From assembly GCA_965231165.1 (NCBI GenBank), contig OZ246421.1, positions 62,001-126,000 on the forward strand: a stretch of 64,000 bases of DNA, in the 5' to 3' direction. Of the stretch, positions 44,447 to 52,956 are shown one piece after another. Source of the stretch: Micavibrio_C sp965231165 (GTDB lineage Bacteria; Pseudomonadota; Alphaproteobacteria; Micavibrionales; Micavibrionaceae). A program made the translations under genes and the position numbers. Positions within the stretch are counted from its first letter, which is position 1, and each line of letters begins with the position of its first letter. Under the pieces are notes generated by a model, which saw only the letters and a list, made by a program, of their open reading frames with translations, made no database searches and had not been told where the DNA came from.

Positions 44447-45937
44447 TTAATGAGTGTGCGCGATGACGCTCCGCACGGCGCTTTGCCAGCCTTTATAGTG
44501 GTTCTGGCGTGTGGCGGCTTCCATTGCGGGATCATAGCGGCGGGCGCGGTGCCAGCGGCTGGCGACATCATCAAGCCCCTGATAGAGGCCGGTTTGCAGT
44601 CCTGCAAGATAAGCCGCGCCGAGCGCCGTGGTTTCGGTGATTTCGGGGATATCAAGCGGGGTGTCCAGCATATCGGCGATAAACTGGCAGACGAACTGAT
44701 TGGCGACAAGGCCGCCATCGGCGCGAATGATGGCGGGCGGTGTGCCAGTATCGGCCTTCATCGCTTCCATCAGGTCACAGGTCTGGTAGGCCTGCGCTTC
44801 GAGCGCGGCGCGGGTGATGTGCGCGGCTGTGGTTTCACGGGTCAGGCCCATGATGGCGGCGCGGGCATGCGGGTTCCAATGGGGCGCGCCGAGGCCGGTG
44901 AAGGCGGGGACAAAATAGACGCCGTTGGTGTGCTGAACGCTGGTGGCCAGATGTTCGCTTTCAGATGCTTTCTGAAACAGGTGAATGCCGTCGCGCAGCC
45001 ATTGCACCGCCGCACCTGCGACGAAGATCGAGCCTTCGATGGCGTAAGTGGACTGACCATTAAAACGATAGGCTTGCGTGGTCAGCAGGCGGTTTTGCGA
45101 TTCCCGGAATTCATTGCCGATATTCATGAGCACGAAGCAACCAGTGCCATAGGTGGATTTGACCATGCCGGGTTTGAAGCAGGCCTGACCGATCAGTGCG
45201 GCTTGCTGATCGCCCGCCATGCCGCCGATGGTCAGAGATTGGCCGAGCAGGGCGGAATCGCTTTGCCCGAAGGGGGACACATTGTCCCTGACCTCCGGCA
45301 GCAGCGATTTCGGGATGTTGAACAGTTTCAGCAGTTCATCATCCCAGCTTTGGGTGCGGATATTAAAGATCATGGTACGGGATGCGTTGGTGGCGTCGGT
45401 CGCATGCACTTTTCCGCTAGTGAGCTTCCACAGCAGGAAGCAATCAATGGTGCCGAAGGCGAGATCGCCTTTATCGGCGGCTTCACGCGCACCTGTGACA
45501 TTATCCAGTATCCACGCGATTTTGGTGGCGGAGAAATAAGGGTCGAGCAGTAGTCCGGTTTTGGCGGTGATGGTTTTCTCGTGGCCTTGCGCTTTTAAGG
45601 CCGCGCAGAGATCGGCGGTGCGGCGGTCTTGCCAGACGATGGCGTTATAAACGGGTTCGCCGGTGTAGCGATTCCAGATCACCGTGGTTTCGCGCTGGTT
45701 GGTGATGCCGATGCCCGCGATTTTATCAGCGACAGCGCGCTGGTCGTCGAGAACGGCACGGCAGGCCCATAAGGTATCGTTCCAGATGTCGTTGGCATTT
45801 TGCTCGACCCAGCCGTTATGCGGGTAATGCAGCGTCAGTTCCTTCTGGCGCAGTCCGAGAATTTTTCCGTCTGCGGAGAACAGGATGGCGCGGGAGCTGG
45901 TGGTGCCCTGATCGATGGCGAGGATGGCAGTGGTCAT
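44447..45937 (-). CDS. glpK: Glycerol kinase
   Basis: Phosphorylates glycerol to glycerol-3-phosphate with ATP. AIDQGTTSSRAILF at the N-terminus is the phosphate loop; GITNQRETTVIWNRYTGEPVYNAIVWQDRRT and SYGTGCFVLMNIG-type segments follow (here STYGTGCFVLMN), and the FGGY signature region includes FVPAFTGLGAPHWNPHARAAIMGLTR. The ATG at 45937 gives 496 residues, the usual length; longer in-frame starts run into glpD. It follows glpD in the same direction with a 14-base gap, one operon. Confidence 0.97.
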   Translation of the reverse strand: MTTAILAIDQGTTSSRAILFSADGKILGLRQKELTLHYPHNGWVEQNANDIWNDTLWACRAVLDDQRAVADKIAGIGITNQRETTVIWNRYTGEPVYNAIVWQDRRTADLCAALKAQGHEKTITAKTGLLLDPYFSATKIAWILDNVTGAREAADKGDLAFGTIDCFLLWKLTSGKVHATDATNASRTMIFNIRTQSWDDELLKLFNIPKSLLPEVRDNVSPFGQSDSALLGQSLTIGGMAGDQQAALIGQACFKPGMVKSTYGTGCFVLMNIGNEFRESQNRLLTTQAYRFNGQSTYAIEGSIFVAGAAVQWLRDGIHLFQKASESEHLATSVQHTNGVYFVPAFTGLGAPHWNPHARAAIMGLTRETTAAHITRAALEAQAYQTCDLMEAMKADTGTPPAIIRADGGLVANQFVCQFIADMLDTPLDIPEITETTALGAAYLAGLQTGLYQGLDDVASRWHRARRYDPAMEAATRQNHYKGWQSAVRSVIAHTH

Positions 45938-45951
45938 CAGGGCGTTTCCTT

Positions 45952-47469
45952 TCAGGCGGCTTTGAACGAAGCGTAACTGTTCAGATTGGCGTAAGTGATT
46001 TCCGAGATATGCAGGCCGAGCTTCGTGCGCCGCCACAAAATATCGTCGAGGTTTTTCGCATATTCATGTTTGACCAGATAATCCAGTTCGCAGGCGTAAA
46101 CGCCATCGCCGTAGGCGGTGCCCATATCTCCGGTGGCTTTCATGTCTTTGAGGAATACGTCCATGCGGGTGCCGTAGGTGCGGGCATAGCGTTTGAGCAA
46201 ATCGGCATCCAGCCATGGGTATTTTTTGGCCTGTATTTTGAGAAAGCGTTCCATGGTGCGCGGGATATCGCCGCCGGGCAGGGCTTCGGTCGCGCTGCGC
46301 GATTTTTTAAATTTGTATTTTTGCAACCGGAACAACTGATCGACGGCATGTTCGGAAAGCTTGCGGTAGGTGGTGAGTTTGCCACCAAAGACGGAGAGCA
46401 TCAGCGGGCCGTGCGAAGTGTCTGCCTCCAGTTTGTAATCGCGGGTAATGTTGGTGGCATTACTGTCGCCGTCATCCAGCAGCGGGCGTACGCCACTATA
46501 TGTCCAGAACACATGTTTGGGGCTGACCTGCGATTTGAAATAGAGATTGACTGCCTTGATCAGGTAATCGATTTCCTTCTCGTCGATGGTCACGCCCGCC
46601 GGATCGCCGTCATATTCGACATCGGTGGTGCCGACCAGCGTGTAATGACCTTCATAAGGGATGGTGAAGACGACGCGGCGGTCGGGTTGTTGCAGCAGGT
46701 AAGTATGCGAGCCTTCATACAGGCGCGGCAGGATGATGTGGCTGCCTTTGATCAGGCGTACTTTGGATGTTTGGGCTGTGGCGAGCATGCAGCCTTCGAG
46801 GAATTTACGCACCCAGGGGCCGGTGGCGTTGACGACGGCGCGGGCGGTGAAGGCACCCTCGTAACCAGTACTGATATTGCGCAGTTTGATATGCCAGCAG
46901 GATTTATCGGCGGTGGGTTCCAGCCCGACGCAGGCGGTGCGCGTCATAATGCGGGCACCGTGTTCTTCGGCGGACACTGCATTCAGCACGACAAGGCGCG
47001 CGTCTTCGACCCAGCAATCGCTGTAGTGGTAACCATGACTGTAGGCGTCTTTAAGCGGGCGTCCGGTGGGGTCTTTCTTGAAATCGACGGCACGGGATTT
47101 CGGCAGTGAAATTTTGCCGCCGAGATGGTCGTAAATGAACAGACCGGTACGGACCATCCATGCCGGGCGCAGGTCGGGCGTGTGCGGCATGACGAAATCG
47201 AGCGGTCTGATGATATGCGGGGCCATGCGCATCAGCAATTCGCGTTCCTGCAATGATTCACGTACCAGCCGGAATTGATAAGTTTCAAGATAACGCAGAC
47301 CGCCATGGATCAGCTTGGTGCTGGCGGAGGAAGTCGCCCCGGCGATGTCCTGTGCTTCGACCAGCAGGACGGAAAGGCCGCGCATGGCGGCATCGCGGGC
47401 GATGCCTGTGCCATTGACGCCGCCGCCAATCACGCAGAGATCAAAATCCGGGCTGCCTTGAAAGGTCAT
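45952..47469 (-). CDS. glpD: Glycerol-3-phosphate dehydrogenase (FAD-dependent)
   Basis: Membrane-associated flavoenzyme that oxidises glycerol-3-phosphate to dihydroxyacetone phosphate and passes electrons to the quinone pool. The FAD-binding dinucleotide fold is DLCVIGGGVNGTGIARDAAMRGLSVLLVEA, followed by GATSSASTKLIHGGLRYLE, the GlpD signature. 505 residues, normal. With glpK it covers glycerol use; no GlpF facilitator or GlpR repressor gene lies in the window. Confidence 0.97.
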   Translation of the reverse strand: MTFQGSPDFDLCVIGGGVNGTGIARDAAMRGLSVLLVEAQDIAGATSSASTKLIHGGLRYLETYQFRLVRESLQERELLMRMAPHIIRPLDFVMPHTPDLRPAWMVRTGLFIYDHLGGKISLPKSRAVDFKKDPTGRPLKDAYSHGYHYSDCWVEDARLVVLNAVSAEEHGARIMTRTACVGLEPTADKSCWHIKLRNISTGYEGAFTARAVVNATGPWVRKFLEGCMLATAQTSKVRLIKGSHIILPRLYEGSHTYLLQQPDRRVVFTIPYEGHYTLVGTTDVEYDGDPAGVTIDEKEIDYLIKAVNLYFKSQVSPKHVFWTYSGVRPLLDDGDSNATNITRDYKLEADTSHGPLMLSVFGGKLTTYRKLSEHAVDQLFRLQKYKFKKSRSATEALPGGDIPRTMERFLKIQAKKYPWLDADLLKRYARTYGTRMDVFLKDMKATGDMGTAYGDGVYACELDYLVKHEYAKNLDDILWRRTKLGLHISEITYANLNSYASFKAA

Positions 47470-47488
47470 TTAGGTATCCGTTTGTTTG

Positions 47489-47980
47489 TCAGCCCATCAG
47501 GCTGATATCGGTCCTGTGCAGGACGCAGATGAGGGTAAAGAATTTTCGTGCGGTTTCAAAATCCATTTCGATTTTACCCTCCAGCCTGTCCATCAGCATG
47601 CGGGCACCTTCATTATGGACACCGCGGCGACCCATGTCGATGGCTTCGAGTTTTTCGGGGCCGGCGGTGAGGCGGGCTTCTTCGTAGCTGCGGATCATCA
47701 GAAAATAATCCTGAATGATTTTGTGATAAGGGCGCAGGGACAGTGCCATCGTCTGCAAATTATCATGCTCGCTGTTTTCAAGGTCAACGACCAGATAACC
47801 GTTCTGCAGGGAAAGTTTGACGTCGTAGGGGCCTTGATTGTCGTTCAGCGGTTGGAAATGGGCTTGTGAGGTCAGGTCTTTCACCGCCTGCAAACGCTCG
47901 TGCTGCATGAACGAGCCTGTCGAGGTGCCTTCGCAGACGGGTTCTTGCAGCGTGATATGAGCGATGGTGCTTTGGGTCAT
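47489..47980 (-). CDS. UPF0262 family protein
   Basis: A 163-residue soluble protein of the UPF0262 family, which occurs almost only in alphaproteobacteria and has no known function. GRRGVHNEGARMLMDRLEGKIEMDFETARKFFTL is the conserved C-terminal part, and DYFLMIRSYEEA precedes it. Its start overlaps the murA stop by four bases (ATGA), so it is translated together with murA, as is usual in this class. Confidence 0.9.
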   Translation of the reverse strand: MTQSTIAHITLQEPVCEGTSTGSFMQHERLQAVKDLTSQAHFQPLNDNQGPYDVKLSLQNGYLVVDLENSEHDNLQTMALSLRPYHKIIQDYFLMIRSYEEARLTAGPEKLEAIDMGRRGVHNEGARMLMDRLEGKIEMDFETARKFFTLICVLHRTDISLMG

Positions 47981-49269
47981 GCCGTCCCCGGGATGCGTTC
48001 GATGTCGGCGCCGCAGGCCTGCAGTTTCTCGACGAGGTTTTCGTAGCCGCGGTCGAGATGGTAGATGCGGTGGACTGTTGTCGTGCCCTCGGCCATCAGG
48101 CCTGCCAGCACCAGCGCCACGGAGGCGCGCAGGTCGGTGGCCATGACTTCTGCGCCTTTGAGTTTTTTAACGCCGCGCACGATGGCGGAGCCGCCATGGA
48201 CGGTGATGTTGGCACCCATGCGGCATAGCTCGGGCACGTGCATGAAGCGGTTTTCGAATACGGTTTCGGTGATCATGCCCGCACCCTCGCACTGGGTCAG
48301 CATGGTCATAAACTGTGCCTGCAGGTCGGTGGGGAAACCGGGATAGGGTTCGGTCATGATGTCGGTGCCGGTCAGGGCCGCGCCGTTGCGGCTGACGATA
48401 ATATCGTTGCCGTCTTCGTCAAAGCCGACACCTGCGGCTTTCAGCGGGTTGATCAGCGATTGCAGGAACGCCGTTTGCGTGTTTTTCAGGCGCAGTGTGC
48501 CGCCGGTCAGGGCGACAGCAATCATATAGGTGCCGGTTTCAATGCGGTCAGCGACGACGGCATGGATGGCGCCATGCAGTTTTTCAACACCGGTGATGCG
48601 GATGACAGAGGTGCCGAGGCCGCTGATTTTTGCGCCCATGGCGATCAGGCATTCGCCGAGGTCGGAAATTTCCGGTTCGCGGGCGGCGTTGTTCAGGACA
48701 GTGGTGCCCTTGGCCAGTGTCGCGGCCATCATAATGTTTTCGGTGGCACCGACAGAGACTTTGGGGAAGGTGATGTCGGCACCGGTGAGGCCGTTCGGCG
48801 CGGTGGCGCGCACATAGCCGTCTTCCAGCACGATCTGCGCGCCCATTTTCTCCAGACCCATCAGATGCAGATCAATCGGGCGTGTGCCGATGGCGCAGCC
48901 GCCGGGCAGAGAAACGGTGGCTTCGCCGAGACGCGCGAGCAGGGGGCCGAGCACGAGGATGCTGGCGCGCATCTGGCGCACCAGTTCGTAATCAGCATGG
49001 CCGTCGCTGATATTTTTCGCTTGTACGACCATGGTGCCTTCGGGGCCGGTCGCGACCGTCGCGCCGATGCTTTCCAGCACCTTGGTCAGTGTGCGGATAT
49101 CGCGCAGTGTGGTCGGCATGTTGGTAAAACGCATGGTGTCTGCGGTCAGCAGCGCCGCGCACATCAGTTTCAGGCCGGAATTTTTCGCGCCGCTGATGGT
49201 GATGGTGCCGTTCAGCGCTTTGCCGCCGGTGATGCGGATCAGGTCGGAACCTTTTTTCTCCGTGTCCAT
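47977..49269 (-). CDS. murA: UDP-N-acetylglucosamine 1-carboxyvinyltransferase MurA
   Basis: First committed step of peptidoglycan synthesis: transfers enolpyruvate to UDP-GlcNAc; target of fosfomycin. ISGAKNSGLKLMCAALLT near the N-terminus is the substrate loop, and the catalytic Cys sits in PGGCAIGTRPIDLHLMG. Starting at ATG 49269 (430 residues) this Cys is residue 115, the same number as in E. coli; an upstream ATG at 49350 would add 27 residues with no family counterpart. It lies between dcd and the UPF0262 gene, all on the minus strand. Confidence 0.95.
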   Translation of the reverse strand: MDTEKKGSDLIRITGGKALNGTITISGAKNSGLKLMCAALLTADTMRFTNMPTTLRDIRTLTKVLESIGATVATGPEGTMVVQAKNISDGHADYELVRQMRASILVLGPLLARLGEATVSLPGGCAIGTRPIDLHLMGLEKMGAQIVLEDGYVRATAPNGLTGADITFPKVSVGATENIMMAATLAKGTTVLNNAAREPEISDLGECLIAMGAKISGLGTSVIRITGVEKLHGAIHAVVADRIETGTYMIAVALTGGTLRLKNTQTAFLQSLINPLKAAGVGFDEDGNDIIVSRNGAALTGTDIMTEPYPGFPTDLQAQFMTMLTQCEGAGMITETVFENRFMHVPELCRMGANITVHGGSAIVRGVKKLKGAEVMATDLRASVALVLAGLMAEGTTTVHRIYHLDRGYENLVEKLQACGADIERIPGTA

Positions 49270-49392
49270 CGACGTTTCTTCGACAACCGTCTGACGTGTC
49301 AGCGGTACGGAGGATAAAGGCGGCATGATGCGTGTTTTTGTCGGGGCCATGGTTTAAGTTCTCTATTCCGGTATTATGGTTTTATTATGTTG

Positions 49393-50124
49393 TTACAGGC
49401 GCGGTAGCGTGACGCCGGTCTGGCCCATATATTTTCCTGCGCGGTCGGCGTAGCTGACTTCACAGGGGCTTGAGCCTTTGAAGAACAGGAACTGGCAGAC
49501 GCCTTCGTTGGCGTAAATTTTCGCGGGCAGCGGCGTGGTGTTGGAAAATTCCAGCGTGACATGGCCTTCCCAGCCCGGTTCCAGCGGTGTGACGTTGACG
49601 ATGATGCCGCAACGCGCATAGGTGCTCTTGCCGAGGCAGATGACCATCACATCCTTGGGGATGCGGAAATATTCAACGGTGCGGGCCAGCGCAAAACTGT
49701 TCGGTGGAATGACGCAGACATCGGTTTTGCGCTCGACGAAGCTTTGCTTGCTGAAATTTTTGGGATCGACGATGGCGTTGTCGATATTGGTGAAAATCAT
49801 AAATTCATCAGAGCAGCGCGCATCGTAACCGTAAGAGGACAGGCCGTAAGAAATAGCCCCGTCGCGTTTTTGCTTTTCAAGGAACGGGTCGATCATGCCG
49901 TGATTGAGGGAGAGGTCACGGATTTGAAAATCAGCAAGGATGCCCGGGGCAATGATCGTTGCTTCTTCCGGTGTCGATTGCACGGCATTGGTTTTAAGCA
50001 TGGTTTCTTGGTCCTTTTGCTGCTGCTTGCGGCGTTTCAGGTTTTCACGCAGAGAGTCGGCGCGGCGCGCATCCTTGGCGGCCTTGTCTGTGGCATTGGC
50101 GTTCATTTTAGTCTGATTCGTCAT
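49393..50124 (-). CDS. dcd: dCTP deaminase with N-terminal extension
   Basis: Deaminates dCTP to dUTP for thymidylate synthesis. The trimer-forming deaminase core is complete: ARCSDEFMIFTN, PPNSFALARTVEYFRIP, CLGKSTYARCGIIVNVTPLEPGWEGHVTLEFSN with the catalytic Glu, and YANEGVCQFLFF. The 243 residues exceed the usual 185-195: about 40 basic residues (ADSLRENLKRRKQQQKDQE) precede the core. An internal ATG at 50001 with AAAAGGA ten bases upstream would give about 202 residues. The extension resembles small basic peptides encoded beside murA in other alphaproteobacteria, so a fusion is possible. Confidence 0.92.
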   Translation of the reverse strand: MTNQTKMNANATDKAAKDARRADSLRENLKRRKQQQKDQETMLKTNAVQSTPEEATIIAPGILADFQIRDLSLNHGMIDPFLEKQKRDGAISYGLSSYGYDARCSDEFMIFTNIDNAIVDPKNFSKQSFVERKTDVCVIPPNSFALARTVEYFRIPKDVMVICLGKSTYARCGIIVNVTPLEPGWEGHVTLEFSNTTPLPAKIYANEGVCQFLFFKGSSPCEVSYADRAGKYMGQTGVTLPRL

Positions 50125-50258
50125 GCTTGCCGCACCTTTGCCGCCTGGGGGGCTGTTTTATCCTAGGGAAACTGCGGAAATTTATAGTCAAAACGGGCGT
50201 GACAGGCCAGATTTTTTATTGTAACGTCCGCCCCGTCATGGGATATCGACTCCCGTGC

Positions 50259-50333
50259 GCTGCTGTAGCTCAGTGGTAGAGCGTACCCTTGGTAAGGGTA
50301 AGGCCGAGAGTTCAATCCTCTCCAGCAGCACCA
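50259..50333 (+). tRNA. tRNA-Thr (anticodon GGT)
   Basis: Acceptor GCTGCTG/CAGCAGC, D-arm GCTC/GAGC, anticodon stem TACCC/GGGTA around TTGGTAA (anticodon GGT), T-arm GAGAG TTCAATC CTCTC, discriminator A and encoded CCA; 75 bases. Confidence 0.97.
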
Positions 50334-50370
50334 TCCTTCCTTTTAAACTTTGACGCGGTGGGGGTTTTGT

Positions 50371-50838
50371 ATGATTAAATTCCCTAACCCTCTCGTTTTT
50401 ATCATTCTTTTTGTTTTCATAACTTCACCGCTCCGGGCGCAAGCCGCATCCGCATGGGTCAAGCGTTGCGAGGGCGCGAGTTGCGAGATCGTGCAGCGGT
50501 TGATGGATCAGGAGAGCAAGGCGCGGGTGCTGGAGATGGCGGTGGGGTTTCCGGCGGGTAAGGACAGCGCCCGGGGGGTGGTGATTTTGCCGCTGGGGGT
50601 GGATTTGTCGCAGCCGATGTCTTTGCGCATTGATGAGGGCGAGCCGCTGGGGTTCAAGGTGCGTTACTGTCTGAACGACGGATGTTATGTGTTTCTGACC
50701 TTGCCGCCTGATGTGCTGGCGGGGATGAAAAAGGGGGCGCTCGGCGTGATGATTTTCAAGACCTTTGACGGGCAGCCGGGCAAGTTGCCGCTGTCGCTGG
50801 AAGGGTTCGCGGCGACGCTATCTGAAATTCAGAAGTAA
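50371..50838 (+). CDS. Invasion-associated locus B (IalB) family protein
   Basis: A 155-residue exported protein with a signal peptide (FIILFVFITSPLRAQA). The mature part matches the IalB family: WVKRCEGASCEIVQRLMDQ, VVILPLGVDLSQPMSLRIDEGEPLGFKVRYCLNDGCYVFL with its Cys pairs. IalB was named in Bartonella for a role in red-cell invasion, but most alphaproteobacteria have it and the general role is unclear. ATG 50371 is preferred over TTG 50350 because of GGTGGGGG upstream. It lies right after tRNA-Thr and converges on the HEPN-like gene with a five-base gap. Confidence 0.88.
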   Translation: MIKFPNPLVFIILFVFITSPLRAQAASAWVKRCEGASCEIVQRLMDQESKARVLEMAVGFPAGKDSARGVVILPLGVDLSQPMSLRIDEGEPLGFKVRYCLNDGCYVFLTLPPDVLAGMKKGALGVMIFKTFDGQPGKLPLSLEGFAATLSEIQK

Positions 50839-50843
50839 CTCTC

Positions 50844-51818
50844 CTAACTGGTATGTATTATTTCTTTGGTTTTCCGGCAAGCTTCAGAATAGATCCGGTA
50901 TCGCCCCTCAAACTTCATTAAGTTTAATAAATATTCTCTAAGAATGTCCTGCATGTAGTCATAAGTGCCAATTAAATGGCTAAGATCTTTGCTTGATAAG
51001 CCTTCGTGGATTACCTCATTTCTTAGCTTTTTTATTTCTTTTAGATCAGGCTTCATATTCTGCTCTAGAAACATTTCTAATAATAATTTTTCTAAGGATA
51101 GGTATCGCTTTATACATTTTCCTCCATCTTTGCATTTATCTTTTGCACTCTCAGGGTTTAAGAATCCTGATCCATCATCCTTATATTCCTTTGTACGAGC
51201 ATAAGTTGATTTAAGAGATTCTAGGCTGATAAAGCAAAACAATAGCTTAAGCTCTAATGGTTGAGCAGGCTTATCGCAGTTAAGCAGATAGTCAAAAATG
51301 GCAGGTAGATTTCTTTTATCTTTGTTCTCTTTGTAGCTATCCCAGCTTTTTTCAATGAAATTCGATATTGCTTTGGGAGCTTCGTATTCAATAACCGGGC
51401 GATATCTGTTGTAAAAACCACTTGTGCTTATTGATTGTGATGTGCCTTCGTATTCACATGTAAGCCAAGTGATTTTAGACATGGTGGCAAAGGATAAGAG
51501 CCAGCAAATATCAGAAGTAATTTCCTTGCCTTGCTCTAGGCTCTCAATTCCTTCAATCTCCAACTGACCACAGGAGGCATTGACGGTGCTGAAACTAGTT
51601 ATATGAAGTATGTTTTTTATTGCATCGGAGTTTATTTTTAAGGTGCATTCATGTTGTCCCGCATTAAATTTTATTATGTTTTTGATCCAGCCATTCTCAA
51701 GTTCAGTAATACTATCCCCGCTAGTTATAAGGTTGGCTATTTCTGCTTTAAATATTTTCCTACTATTCATTGCTCTTTCGTCGCTTTGGTTGTCCGCAGA
51801 GGGTTTCGCATTCTTCAT
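50844..51818 (-). CDS. AT-rich HEPN-motif protein, possible defence nuclease
   Basis: A 324-residue soluble protein whose codon and base composition is much richer in A and T than all neighbours. The C-terminal 120 residues are helical and contain LRNEVIHEGLS with Arg266-Asn-x-x-x-His271, which is the RNx3-4H motif of HEPN domains; many HEPN proteins are RNases of toxin-antitoxin and anti-phage systems, others are only dimer modules. The N-terminal 190 residues are unassigned. No partner gene is present on either side. ATG 51818 lacks a ribosome binding site; ATG 51770 has GAAAGAG upstream and may be the true start. Function is inferred from one motif. Confidence 0.62.
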   Translation of the reverse strand: MKNAKPSADNQSDERAMNSRKIFKAEIANLITSGDSITELENGWIKNIIKFNAGQHECTLKINSDAIKNILHITSFSTVNASCGQLEIEGIESLEQGKEITSDICWLLSFATMSKITWLTCEYEGTSQSISTSGFYNRYRPVIEYEAPKAISNFIEKSWDSYKENKDKRNLPAIFDYLLNCDKPAQPLELKLLFCFISLESLKSTYARTKEYKDDGSGFLNPESAKDKCKDGGKCIKRYLSLEKLLLEMFLEQNMKPDLKEIKKLRNEVIHEGLSSKDLSHLIGTYDYMQDILREYLLNLMKFEGRYRIYSEACRKTKEIIHTS

Positions 51819-51851
51819 ATTAGGCTGGGTATTATAAAATTATTTTTCCCC

Positions 51852-51937
51852 TGTCATTCCCCGGTTTATCCGGGGAATCCATGGTTAAGCTTGTGAGGGC
51901 TGATGAATGGATCCCCCGAACGAGTCGGGGGATGACA
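51852..51937. repeat. Dispersed palindromic element
   Basis: Two diverged arms, TGTCATTCCCCGG at 51852 onward and CGGGGGATGACA up to 51937, each have their own inner hairpin (CCCCGG...CCGGGG and CCCCCGA...TCGGGGG). The outer parts TGTCAT and ATGACA and the inner ATCCATGG/ATGGAT are complementary. It shares the GTCAT-CCC edge with the repeat at 37957-38030. Confidence 0.7.
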
Positions 51938-51954
51938 TTGCGGGGGCGCCGTAC

Positions 51955-52848
51955 CTATTCGCTGCGCGCCATGCCAGCTTTGCAGTCGAGCGGGCTTTTG
52001 AGCAGGTCGGGCCAGCGGTTGACCCAGCCTTTTTCGTGGGTCACGCCTTTGACTTCGCTGACGCGGATGCAGGGTGAATTACCGGCGGCCTGACGGAATT
52101 TCTGCGCCATGTCCGCGCCGACGACATCATCCCATTCGCCGATCATGTGATGCTGGGGGATGCGGGCCAGATGTTCCGCATGCATGGCGGGGTTGTTCGA
52201 AGTCTTGCCGGTGGTGGTCTCATAATAATCGGGGGCATAGACCTGTTTGAATGTATCCGTGTCGACCATGCCCGCTACCGTGCGCAGGCTTTTGACGTCT
52301 TTACGTGCGGCGGCGAGGTGAATGGCCACGCCTGCGCCGTCATGTACGCCGATCAGGTTGAAACCGGTGATGCCATGTCTCTTTTTGATGTTGTCCAGCG
52401 CGGTGTTCATGGCGCGCAGATTGGTCAGGCTGAACCGGCCATTGGCCCATTCCTCGCGGGTGCAGGCGCTGCCGTCGATTTTGGGGCTGTAGGCGAACTG
52501 GCAGGGGCGCGCCAGCCAGATGACGTTGGGCGCGAGGTCACGGGTGGACATGTGCAGTGCCAGCGGATTCATCGGAGTGGCGGTTTCGCGCTCTTTCAGG
52601 AAATCATCCCACACCATCGGGCCGCCTTCGATATAGACGTTGGCGAGCGTGTTTTTGCTGTGAACGCGCTCAAAGGCCGTGATCATGTAAGGGTCGGCGG
52701 GTATGGCGCGTTCGAACATGCCGTTGGGGACGGCGAGGCGCATAGCGGTTTGTTTCTTCATGTCCATGTTGGGCAGGTAACAGCCGCCCAAAAGCCCTGT
52801 CGCCACGAGAAGAACAGCCAGTGTCGGTATAGTGCGCGCGCGTGTCAT
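51955..52848 (-). CDS. Alpha/beta-hydrolase-like lipoprotein
   Basis: A 297-residue lipoprotein: LGGCYLPN marks the lipidated Cys after the signal peptide. The fold is that of an alpha/beta hydrolase (IEGGPMVWDDF, then GFNLIGVHDGAGVAIHLAAARKDV), but the nucleophile elbow reads GVHDG, with His in place of Ser, so ordinary esterase activity is doubtful. A later His (GVTHEKGW) could be the triad His. It may be a degenerate hydrolase or an adapter. ATG 52848 is chosen for a proper signal peptide; the frame is open 33 bases upstream. Confidence 0.68.
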   Translation of the reverse strand: MTRARTIPTLAVLLVATGLLGGCYLPNMDMKKQTAMRLAVPNGMFERAIPADPYMITAFERVHSKNTLANVYIEGGPMVWDDFLKERETATPMNPLALHMSTRDLAPNVIWLARPCQFAYSPKIDGSACTREEWANGRFSLTNLRAMNTALDNIKKRHGITGFNLIGVHDGAGVAIHLAAARKDVKSLRTVAGMVDTDTFKQVYAPDYYETTTGKTSNNPAMHAEHLARIPQHHMIGEWDDVVGADMAQKFRQAAGNSPCIRVSEVKGVTHEKGWVNRWPDLLKSPLDCKAGMARSE

Positions 52849-52956
52849 GTAAAAATGCCTTCCTTTGAATCCCGGTAGCACTTTAGCATTAGCGGGGCTT
52901 TAGAAAAAGACTCGTTTGCGGGAAGTTCCTGTTTTGCCTTGGTTTTCCAGAAAATA

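Noticed and set aside
44450..47109. Long open frames antisense to glpK and glpD
   Set aside because: Gly/Ala-rich shadow frames with no domain or ribosome binding site, opposite well-conserved enzymes.
48238..49317. A 359-codon frame antisense to murA
   Set aside because: Shadow of murA; no homology-like motifs and no start signal.
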